Source: Symsagittifera roscoffensis (lineage: Eukaryota; Xenacoelomorpha; Acoela; Convolutidae). Taken from it: a stretch of DNA of 64,000 nt. Location: contig NC_087064.1 in the NCBI RefSeq assembly GCF_963678635.1, positions 32,030,369 to 32,094,368 of the forward strand. The letters run 5' to 3'. Each line of letters begins with the position of its first letter. Position 1 is the stretch's first letter. This document shows positions 19,299-27,436 of this stretch, piece by piece. Below the pieces are notes generated by a model. It was not told the DNA's origin and did not search any database. It saw nothing but the letters and a program-made list of their open reading frames with translations. Position numbers and translations under genes: made by a program.

Positions 19299-21901
19299 AA
19301 TTATTAATTTTTCTCCAACTCCTTTTTCTAGTAATCTCAAATCAAAACATAAACCCTTCTCCCCGCACAGGACCCCAAGATTTATTAGTAACACATTACG
19401 ATTGTGAAGAAAACGAACAAAAAACACTACACAAGTATGCAATAAATCAAGTATCACAGTGCGAAACAGAACCCCAAGCCATAGAAACTACAAATGTCAT
19501 AGCAACACTTTATTCAAAAGCCCGAGCAACTACAGTTATAGGATATAAGTTCACAGCAACATTTTCTGAAAAGAAAGTACATTGTTCACAAGTCTCAAAC
19601 GGAAATAAAAACCGACTTGACCATGAATCATTCTACCAGAGTAATATAGAACGACTTTTACATCTCAATCCCGAAGATTGTAAAAACGAGTTACTCCGAC
19701 TAAACATCACAAAAAATAAAAACACAGATAGAAAATTAGTATATTTCCAAGTTTTTTCAGATTCTGTACATCAAGCAGAACTTGAAAGATATCAAGGACA
19801 TATAAAATTAGATGAAAAATACCCATACAACGGCGCACACGGACGATTAACCTATGACATGCACGATAAACACTGGATACCACACATTGGTATAAATGAC
19901 CCATCAAACTGCAAAGCAGACACAAAAAATAAAGGATACCAAGAAATAATGTTTTTCGATTGGAAAATACAACTCGAAAAAATACAACTCACACGAGATT
20001 TATCAGACAACACAATGATTTATCAAGGAATTAGATTACCTTGTAAAAACGACCAAGGTTATTGCGACCCTACAACCAGAACACAAGCAACAATTGTTTG
20101 GTTCCCCGAAGACACATGTACAACATTTCAAGTAGCAAAAATACACGCTCGTATGATAAAATTTCACGAAAAATATTTTATACAATCAATACCATATGAA
20201 CAAGTAAATCCATTACGAAAAATAAGTTCTAATTTTCGAAACATTCATAATATAGAAAATAAATTAACACGTTTTCAAATATATCAAGAAACAGAACTTG
20301 CATGTAAATACAGAAACCCACTTCACAAAACACAATACTCTGAAATATTAGTTGAATACGAAAATGGATTCGACATGACCACTGGAAAAATAAAAGTCGA
20401 CCCATACGCCACAAGTCATCCCCTAAACGAAGGAACATCATATATACCAGTTAATTTTCAAAAGAATACAGGTCAACCTGGTGGACATTTAAAACCCCAA
20501 AACGATCAAAGCACACGTTTACAAGAACTATCACTAATGAATAGTACATATTTTGGTAATATCCACTATGATATTCACTTAGATATGAAACTAGACTACA
20601 CGATTAGCCGAATTTTTCAAGAAATGTCACTCTCCGAATTAGAAACATTACACCAACTATGCGAATTAGAAAGAACACAAATATTACAATCACTTGCACT
20701 AGCAGTATTAAAAATACCCTACGCAGGATATTTACTATCAGGAAAAAGATCAAATTTTTTAGACTATGAAGGAAACATCTTATGGTTTTATACTTGTACT
20801 AAAAAAGTATCACCACTATACGTTTTTGAAGATAAACGATGTTATAAAAGAATCCCTATCTTTTATAAGAATAAAGTACATTTCGTTGACACACTTTCAC
20901 GAAGAACCTATTTCTGGGATACCGCAGTTCCATGTGGATCAGAAAATAGCCACAACGTAGTACAATTAAACCCTGATGAAGATAAATATTACCTTCTCAC
21001 CCCATATCTTACATTAATGCAATCACTCAAAAAATTTTCACCAGAAAGCATTCGCGCTATCGCTCGAAACCCAAATATAGACTTACAATCAATAGGAATA
21101 TACTCAAAATCAGATATTCAACATCACATTAGAACACAACAATTCCAGGAATTATTAACACAAATGGACACAATACAAAGACAATCAATTGACCAAAACT
21201 TACGCAAACTTGCCGAAACCGCAGGATTTGCAGACATCTATACGCAAGACTATAGCGGATATTTTAAAGACATTAAAGATTATATATATCTAAACGGTGA
21301 AAAATACCGTCCCCAAGATATATCACCTATCAATATTTTTAGCTTTGTTACACTCAAGAATGAAATTCTTGATTTTCTAGGATGGCCCTACTACATCTTA
21401 GAAAAACTAACTATTTTATACGCAATGTTTAACTTTATTGGATTTCTTTTTTCACTCTTAAAAGGAATCTATAACACATGTGCTATACACACACAAGTCA
21501 ATAGACAAGCAAGTGTAGCACGCATACTATTTGCAGGATTTTTTGGAATATTTTCTACATCTATAAACAAAATTCTTTTAGACGCACAAATAAAAGAATA
21601 TAACACAAAAATAGCAACAAGACAGAACACATACGACGAAGAACATAACAATGCAGACACAACACCAACAGCACCACAGTTACCACCCCTACCACATAAC
21701 CATCCATTATCCCTAGTCCCACGTAATTTTCGAAATTTAGCCATAACACATAATAATTTTAGACCAACCATATCACAAAGTCCCATCCAACATATAATGC
21801 CACACCACTCACAAGATGAAAATACTTATGAACAAATTATAGAACAACCCCATACCACCGCTTTTCAGTCTCAAAATAATAATTTTTTTAGCCCACGATG
21901 A
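19286..21901 (+). CDS. env: Envelope-like glycoprotein, 871 aa
   Basis: A hydrophobic N terminus (residues 1-18) serves as signal peptide. The ectodomain is long with many spaced cysteines and N-x-S/T sites. A hydrophobic segment at about 707-732 (LTILYAMFNFIGFLFSLLKG) and a second at about 743-762 provide membrane anchoring, followed by a roughly 110-residue proline-rich tail containing PTAP at 794-797. The block CYKRIPIFYKNKVHFVD (about residues 513-529) and its surroundings recall glycoproteins of Chuviridae (negative-strand RNA viruses), which are known as captured env genes in arthropod LTR elements; I judge this from pattern memory and hold it loosely. No clear furin site or errantivirus F-type pattern was found. 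It starts at its own ATG and its stop overlaps the next ATG (ATGA). Confidence 0.85.
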   Translation: MYILKLLIFLQLLFLVISNQNINPSPRTGPQDLLVTHYDCEENEQKTLHKYAINQVSQCETEPQAIETTNVIATLYSKARATTVIGYKFTATFSEKKVHCSQVSNGNKNRLDHESFYQSNIERLLHLNPEDCKNELLRLNITKNKNTDRKLVYFQVFSDSVHQAELERYQGHIKLDEKYPYNGAHGRLTYDMHDKHWIPHIGINDPSNCKADTKNKGYQEIMFFDWKIQLEKIQLTRDLSDNTMIYQGIRLPCKNDQGYCDPTTRTQATIVWFPEDTCTTFQVAKIHARMIKFHEKYFIQSIPYEQVNPLRKISSNFRNIHNIENKLTRFQIYQETELACKYRNPLHKTQYSEILVEYENGFDMTTGKIKVDPYATSHPLNEGTSYIPVNFQKNTGQPGGHLKPQNDQSTRLQELSLMNSTYFGNIHYDIHLDMKLDYTISRIFQEMSLSELETLHQLCELERTQILQSLALAVLKIPYAGYLLSGKRSNFLDYEGNILWFYTCTKKVSPLYVFEDKRCYKRIPIFYKNKVHFVDTLSRRTYFWDTAVPCGSENSHNVVQLNPDEDKYYLLTPYLTLMQSLKKFSPESIRAIARNPNIDLQSIGIYSKSDIQHHIRTQQFQELLTQMDTIQRQSIDQNLRKLAETAGFADIYTQDYSGYFKDIKDYIYLNGEKYRPQDISPINIFSFVTLKNEILDFLGWPYYILEKLTILYAMFNFIGFLFSLLKGIYNTCAIHTQVNRQASVARILFAGFFGIFSTSINKILLDAQIKEYNTKIATRQNTYDEEHNNADTTPTAPQLPPLPHNHPLSLVPRNFRNLAITHNNFRPTISQSPIQHIMPHHSQDENTYEQIIEQPHTTAFQSQNNNFFSPR

Positions 21902-22380
21902 GCCGACAACTTGGATCCCTACACCGATCAAATTCCCACCCAACCAACCTCACCACTCCAATCCCAATAATACCACTTTTTGCTTTTCCGCCACCCGATT
22001 TCCCATCCAGTAATGTAACATCCGGCATGAATTCCGATACTAATTCACACATCTCAGTTTTATACTCCATCTCACAACTCAATAACCTGAATATTGAAAC
22101 CCCCGATGAATTTGCCGACTCTGAACCATCTCCATCAAATAATTTTCACACCAATCCCTTAAATTTTTCCCAACCCCCTTTTCAACCCATACTACCAAAT
22201 AACCCTGACCCAACCAAATCTACACCCTCTTATGCTTCCCAAGTCACTCCAACCTACTCCTCACTTCACTCAAACCAATCATCTCATTCTTCAGACACCC
22301 CCCGAATCTCCCCAGAACTAGATAATTTCATTACCCTACAACAACAATCCTATCACCTTGACACCCCAACCATAAACTAA
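21898..22380 (+). CDS. Post-env ORF, first part, 160 aa, P/S-rich
   Basis: The ATG overlaps the env stop as ATGA, an arrangement that permits termination-reinitiation. The product is rich in P, S, N and T with no recognised domain and resembles in composition the N-terminal part of the ATG-less ORF before env. It ends at TAA (22378-22380), but the same frame continues open for another 441 codons, so this is probably the N-terminal part of a protein of about 600 residues, interrupted either by mutation or by a read-through stop. Confidence 0.65.
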   Translation: MSRQLGSLHRSNSHPTNLTTPIPIIPLFAFPPPDFPSSNVTSGMNSDTNSHISVLYSISQLNNLNIETPDEFADSEPSPSNNFHTNPLNFSQPPFQPILPNNPDPTKSTPSYASQVTPTYSSLHSNQSSHSSDTPRISPELDNFITLQQQSYHLDTPTIN

Positions 22381-23706
22381 ATCTCATCCACAATAGATTC
22401 ATCCAACCCTCCTACCCCTACACCCTCTTCAATTTATACTGATTCATTAGCACCATCATCCACAACTACTGTATCTTCACTCAGCACTAATAGAGCTTAC
22501 CGCACTTTTAAAAGGAAGTTCCACAACCATCCTTTCCCAGCGAAACCAGGAACAGCCCGTGAATATATCAACCATCCACAACACACTAACACAAAAGAAT
22601 TTTTAGCTATCACCTTACCCTCATTTCCACAATACACCTTAAACACCCCTCATGACACTAACGAGACACGTAACTTTGTAGACGAATACGTTTTAATGCC
22701 TACCCTTCCTTGGACCTCATATTATCATTTTACAAATCCCCTTTGCTTACCTTTATCTAACACTCATATCGATATAGAACGAAATAAGGACATGCTATAT
22801 CGACTCACTACACCACTAACACCTAGACAATTTACTTACATTGGATACAAAAAATCACTAAAAACACACACTGCAACCCGAGCTAATGAATATACACTAG
22901 AATATTACGATCATAACATCATCAGAACTAACCAAGATCAATTCTTAGACGACGATCGCTTCGCTAACCCACAAATCACCGAGAAATTTTTCATTAAAAC
23001 ACCATATGTATTTACACTAAATATCTTCGATCGCAAGTTTGACCACATTATCTCAGAAGCACTAACAGACACGCAAGCCTACGAAAGTTTTAAAGAACGC
23101 TTCCAAATATTTTCACTAACCTTTCGTTTCCTTGCACCACATGAAAGAGATTTGCACTGCTCACACGATATTATGTTGCGCACTAAACAAACACACACAT
23201 ATACTTATTATCGTTTCATCCAAAATCACTTTGACCTACACACTCCCTCCAGACAACCACACCATCGTTTTCAATTCATCAATTCCAAATACACCTCACC
23301 ATTCTTTCTTAACTTCACATATTGCATTAAAGATACTAACCTTCATGGTATTCTTCGAAATTATGATCCCATAACCCAAATGTATATCTTTTGTCCCATC
23401 ACCAAGACCTTCAACGCAGAAGAATCCCGACCCTTCCTCATCCCACACGAGTTTGTACAACCTATAGAAATCCCCATTTTAGAATTCATCCATAACACTA
23501 AATTCAACCACAAATTATATAATCTAATCCAAAACACACCTTATGAATTTGCAGTTGGCACTGAAGAACTAACCACCATCAAGGCACTTCAATTGCTTTG
23601 GCCACTGCTTCAAACTAAAAATATCATCCGCATATTAGCCAAACTACTAACAACTTCAGATCTCATCCACGACATTTTCCCCCACGGTTTCTTCCCCGAC
23701 GACTAA
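22381..23706 (+). CDS. Post-env ORF, second part, 441 codons
   Basis: The frame is open directly after the TAA at 22378-22380 and ends at TAA 23704-23706. Its first ATG is at 22696 and would give 336 aa. The first 50 residues are S/T-rich; from about 22500 it becomes ordered and rich in F, H, T and aromatic residues, looking like a folded domain. No family is recognised and no strong membrane span is seen. The absence of ATG in the first 105 codons argues that it was built as a continuation of 21898-22380. The stop is followed directly by a consensus splice donor. Confidence 0.65.
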   Translation: MSSTIDSSNPPTPTPSSIYTDSLAPSSTTTVSSLSTNRAYRTFKRKFHNHPFPAKPGTAREYINHPQHTNTKEFLAITLPSFPQYTLNTPHDTNETRNFVDEYVLMPTLPWTSYYHFTNPLCLPLSNTHIDIERNKDMLYRLTTPLTPRQFTYIGYKKSLKTHTATRANEYTLEYYDHNIIRTNQDQFLDDDRFANPQITEKFFIKTPYVFTLNIFDRKFDHIISEALTDTQAYESFKERFQIFSLTFRFLAPHERDLHCSHDIMLRTKQTHTYTYYRFIQNHFDLHTPSRQPHHRFQFINSKYTSPFFLNFTYCIKDTNLHGILRNYDPITQMYIFCPITKTFNAEESRPFLIPHEFVQPIEIPILEFIHNTKFNHKLYNLIQNTPYEFAVGTEELTTIKALQLLWPLLQTKNIIRILAKLLTTSDLIHDIFPHGFFPDD

Positions 23707-23709
23707 CAG

Positions 23710-23793
23710 GTAAGTATGAATTATACATATTACTAATTAATTCAAACATTAGAAACTCACCATTCTTTATCCATGTTTTCATTAGAATTTTAG
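23710..23793 (+). other. Putative 84-nt intron in the 3' region
   Basis: Three bases after the last stop codon comes CAG/GTAAGTA, a near-ideal donor. TACTAAT at 23731-23737 matches the branch-point consensus, and the segment ends GAATTTTAG at 23793 after a T-rich tract. The length is close to the short introns seen at 46798-47054. An intron in genomic retroelement RNA implies regulated splicing or a donor paired with other acceptors. Sequence signals only. Confidence 0.45.
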
Positions 23794-24764
23794 CCTTCAT
23801 CCTAGATCATCTGAAAAATTCACAAAAGAAAAAAAAAAGCAAACTTCTTCAAAACTGTTTAAGACCCTATTAAATTTTTGCACCAACAAGTAAATAAATA
23901 TAATACCAATGCAGTAAATTAATTTATAAATTTTTCCCCCACCAGCAGTAAATCTAATAATGATGAAAATTTGTAACTTAATTTCCCCCAACAACTAGCA
24001 GTAAAATTAAAATTCTATGTAGTAAATTCATAAGAAGCAAAAGCAGTACTAACCTTTTGATATTTTCATTCACTCGCATAAAAATTCTATCCAAACTCGC
24101 ACAGCTCGCCCACGAAGAATTGTTTAAAGTAATGAATTTCAGTTCCAAGCTTTCACACTCGATAACTCTAACACAAGATAACATATTTCAAACTTTACTT
24201 TAACCCGGTTGGAAAGGAATTATATACTAAACAAAACTAACCAATGCAGCTTACTAAACACCACAACACATAGCATAACAGCATGACTAAGAAAAGGAAA
24301 CCAACGGTACCCAAACCGGATTAACCCAGTTTAAAACTGGATAATTTATTCTTTTGAAGACTATTATAAAGTCTAAGAAAGATATAATAAAACACAAAAA
24401 AGTCGAAAGACAAACCCATACCACAAACAATTTGATTTTTGAAAAAAGGACACAACCAACAAAACATAAGAAAAACCACAACAAACCCAACATAAAACGT
24501 TGTCACATAACAGGACCTCTCACAAAAACCGCATGCAATCATACTCCCACTCCTGGCCTAACCCACCAGGAAGGACGTCCTGAGCATGCTCTATAGCCGG
24601 CCTAACCCACCGTGCTACATCCACGCTTTGTGACCACACTCCTATTTTTAATAAGAGCTACTCAAGGGTGAGTAACTCTTCAAAATAACTGAACTAAAAC
24701 AAAAAGCTTTTGTGAAAACAACTAACTAAAATCATAATTAAAAAATATTAAACTAATAAAAGTT
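23794..24764 (+). other. 3' non-coding region of the element
   Basis: No substantial plus-strand ORF. CCCCCACCAGCAGTAAA and CCCCCAACAACTAGCAGTAAAAT (23936-24006) are related direct repeats, and GGCCTAACCCACC occurs twice (about 24554 and 24599). These may be RNA signals; nothing more is supported. Confidence 0.45.
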
Positions 24765-25241
24765 TTATAAAATGTAAATTACATTATGCAATACATAGAT
24801 CAGAATACAACACCAAGGACGAACATCCAAAGACAAAACGACCCTACTACACTCGAGAAAGAATGGCCAACTACAATCAATATGCCGCCCACAATCACAA
24901 CTCAAAGGATTTAGAGTACGACTTGACTTCGCAGAAAAGGACTTCATTGAACTAGACCAATGACCACCTCGATGTTCAAGTATACGTACAGATCCGAGTA
25001 ACCAGGCATCCCCTCCACGCACAATCTCCACGCCATTCCCAGACAAGGTCAAACACAAAGAAGTTCTCACCAATGAAACAGAAAAACCTGACATAGCCAA
25101 CCATTCTGAAATCAGATTTGAGTTTGTTGCGAAAACCCAGTCGTTGTCTTGAGAAGACACAATGATTGAATCTGGGACTTCTCTAATAAGAAAACCCAGA
25201 AGAAATAAGATGTTCGCCAAATACCAACGTCCATCATCCAT
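24765..25241 (-). CDS. Antisense ORF next to the 3' LTR, 158 aa, uncertain
   Basis: A minus-strand frame starting MDDGRWYLANIL runs 158 codons through the segment just inside the 3' LTR, where base composition is more balanced than in the rest of the element. The same frame is open in the part of the older copy that is visible (1-160 and beyond). Antisense genes near the 3' LTR are known in some retroviruses (HBZ, ASP). Most substitutions between copies change amino acids, so selection is not evident and chance is possible. Confidence 0.35.
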   Translation of the reverse strand: MDDGRWYLANILFLLGFLIREVPDSIIVSSQDNDWVFATNSNLISEWLAMSGFSVSLVRTSLCLTLSGNGVEIVRGGDAWLLGSVRILEHRGGHWSSSMKSFSAKSSRTLNPLSCDCGRHIDCSWPFFLECSRVVLSLDVRPWCCILIYVLHNVIYIL

Positions 25242-25408
25242 CTTTCGAATTGCAGAAAAACTATTCTAAAAAACTCTGTAAAACCCGGATGGGTGGAACC
25301 TGATCTAAACTACATTTTATGATTGGATAAATTAGATATTTTACCATTGTAAAGTATTTAATATTAACCAATCATGATCCATCTAACTAACAATCCACTT
25401 ATTTGTAA

Positions 25409-25436
25409 GTGCTGAAATTACTTGTAATTTCAGCAC
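25409..25436 (+). promoter_or_regulatory. LTR hairpin, 3' copy
   Basis: Same perfect 13-bp stem with a TT loop as at 6918-6945. Confidence 0.8.
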
Positions 25437-25497
25437 CAGAGAGATTTGAATTTAACTTAGAAATTAGTTGAACTCTCCCGAGTACTTCAGCAGCCGC

Positions 25498-25503
25498 AAT
25501 AAA
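25498..25503 (+). terminator. Putative polyadenylation signal of the element
   Basis: AATAAA in the 3' LTR, in the same position as in the 5' LTR. Cleavage would fall within the following few tens of bases and so define the end of the R region. Confidence 0.5.
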
Positions 25504-25703
25504 CCAGTATACCCTAGATCTATTGAGCCTAGCAGAGACTAGTTAAACAACCTGAGACTAGATAGTATAAGAGTAAGATTAGGATCGGTATTAGACTAAG
25601 AAGTTGCACGAATCTATCCGGCCGAAAATAAGATAGCGTGACGAGCAGACGGTGTACCCTATCCGAAATTACTCTATGAGTTATACCCATTGATCATAAC
25701 TCA

Positions 25704-25707
25704 GTTG
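25704..25707. repeat. Target-site duplication, right (GTTG)
   Basis: Matches GTTG at 6799-6802. Confidence 0.8.
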
Positions 25708-26250
25708 CTCAGAATATAGTTGGTCAAAGTTAACTAGGTGGAATGAACAGAGCCAGAGCCATTGGGATCTATGGGTTATACTCATAAATTCGCCCGAACT
25801 TTTTATCGCCCTTTGTGGACATTGCAAACGAAAAATAGAATCGAACTGGTTACCAATTTGGAGATGTTATTTTTGAGTTTTCCAGGGAGGGCGTCGGGTT
25901 CACTCCGAGCCTATCTCTCATGATGAGCTATTAGATTATCACATACAGACCTGAAGGAAGTACCGATTGCATAATTGGATATAAAAAATAACCAAATGAG
26001 CTTTCTCATTAGACAAAATCTGTGGTCAACTCTGCTCAAACGAGTAAACGCCGAATAAAAAAGGGAAACATATTTAAGTGAAAAGTGGCAAGTTTAAAAA
26101 AATCAATGCGAGCCATGACAATCAACGGTCAAAAACTCAAGCAGGAGGTCCATATATTATGGCCTACGTGTCAATATTTTGTTCAAAAAACCTTTTTTCT
26201 CCCCACAATAACCACAATCGAGGTTCACAGTTTGTGGCGCAACACTGGTT
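25708..26250. other. Right flank of the LTR element, nothing recognisable
   Basis: Host DNA without a supported gene. Two overlapping frames of 70-78 codons near 26078-26321 run into repeat sequence and look fortuitous. Confidence 0.4.
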
Positions 26251-26517
26251 CCCGGGTCGAGATCCCGCTCAAAAACCGCTCAAGATTTGAGCGGTTTGAG
26301 CGGTTTTCCAGCAAGATTTGAGCGGTTTGAGCGGTTTGGGCGGTTTGGGCGGTTTTTTTGGAAAAACCGCTCAAACCGCTCAAATCTTGCTTAAAAAAAC
26401 CGCTCAAAAACCGCTCAAAAACCGCTCAATTCTTGCGGTGATTTTTGAACGGTTTTTCAAGCAAGATTTGAGCGGTTTTTGAGCGGTTTTTGAGCGGTCT
26501 TCCCGGGTCGAGGTCCC
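26251..26517. repeat. Foldback-like AGCGGTTT repeat flanked by CCCGGGTCGAGRTCCC
   Basis: About 235 bases of GAGCGGTTT units and their reverse complement AAACCGCTC, with CAAGATTTGAGCGG and CCGCTCAAATCTTGC at the edges, can fold on themselves. The block is bounded by CCCGGGTCGAGATCCC (26251-26266) and CCCGGGTCGAGGTCCC (26502-26517), a 15/16 direct repeat that may be a target duplication. A larger relative lies at 51620-52076. Confidence 0.7.
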
Positions 26518-26559
26518 AAACTCATGTCCATACTTTCGCGACAAATCTTTGGCATTTCC

Positions 26560-27405
26560 AGACTTTCCAGACCAAAATTAGGCATGTCCAGGCTTTGGCG
26601 ACCAAAACATGGCATTTCCAGACTTTTGCGACCATGATGATCCGTTGCGACTATCGCGCCGAAGCAGAGGTGGCGCGACCAAAACATCGCGACTCATATT
26701 TGGTATGTCCAGACTCTCGCGACCAAGAGTTGCCATTTCCAGACTTTCGCGACCGAAAAACTAAGGCGCGACTTTCGCGACCTAGGCGGATATGGCGCGA
26801 CCCTGCGAGTCAGGAAATGGCGTTACCGGCGTGACCAAACCTAGCTGTTTCCAGACTTTCCAGAACAAGATGGAGACTGCGCGACTTTCCAGACCAACAT
26901 GGAGACGGCGCAACTTAAAGAAAGTTTTTCAGGGATTTCTCGACCCTGGTGGATACGGTGCGACTCGGGAAACGGTGCGCCCTCAGGTTTTTCAGGGATT
27001 TCGCGACCGAGGTGGAGATGGCGCTACTTTCCAGACCGAAGTGGAGATGGCGCGACCAGAATTAAGTTCCTCGCGACTGAGGTGGATACAGTGCGACTTT
27101 CCAGACTGAGGTGGAGACGGCGCGACCAAGATTATATTCCTCGCGACTGAGGTGGATACAGCGCGACTTTCCAGACCGAAGTGGAGACGGCGCGACCAAA
27201 ATAGTATTCCTCGCGACTGAGGTGGATACGGCGCGACTTTCCAGACCGAGGTGGAGACGGCGCGACCAAGAATGTTTTCCTCGCGACTGAGGTGGATTTG
27301 GTGCAACTTTTCAGACCAAGGCGGAGACGGCTCAATTTTCCAGACCAATACGGAGACGGTGCGACTTTCCAGACCGAGGTGGAGACGGCGCGACTTCATT
27401 CTGGA
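26560..27405. repeat. Degenerate minisatellite, GCGACTTTCCAGACC family
   Basis: Units of roughly 60-70 bases recur: GCGACTTTCCAGACCGAG, then GTGGAGACGGCGCGACC, then TTCCTCGCGACTGAGGTGG. The left half (26560-26830) is looser, and the units from about 27000 are nearly regular. Both strands contain open frames as a by-product. It is much more GC-rich and CpG-containing than its surroundings. Confidence 0.75.
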
Positions 27406-27436
27406 CTTAAATTAGCAAAATTTGTTTTCGGTAAGT

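Larger units (their letters stand above)
6803..25703 (+). mobile_element. Complete 18.9-kb env-bearing Ty3/gypsy-type LTR element
   Basis: The element is bounded by two 410-bp LTRs differing at only two positions and by a GTTG duplication, so the insertion is young. The gene order is protease, RT, RNase H, integrase, the Ty3/gypsy and retrovirus order, followed by an env-like ORF. Unusual extras are a basic ORF ahead of gag, two tiny membrane ORFs, an ATG-less 377-codon ORF before env, a long frame after env that overlaps it by ATGA, and about 1.6 kb of 3' non-coding sequence. Coding strands are A-rich and G-poor throughout, as in many retroelements. At 18.9 kb it is far longer than usual errantiviruses (about 7-9 kb). 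Confidence 0.93.
25294..25703 (+). mobile_element. 3' LTR
   Basis: 410 bp, TGGAACC...AACTCA, two differences from the 5' LTR. It is preceded by AAAACCCGGATGGG, also seen before the older LTR; this is the only candidate for a polypurine primer and it is a poor one. AATAAA is at 25498-25503. Confidence 0.95.

Noticed and set aside
26230-26270. tRNA-SINE-like promoter boxes (TGGCGCAACACTGG and GGGTCGAGATCCC)
   Set aside because: Box spacing is far too short for a Pol III internal promoter, and no SINE body follows.
26992-27399. Minus-strand 135-codon ORF with repeated SPPRSGK-like segments
   Set aside because: Reading frame through the GCGACT minisatellite.
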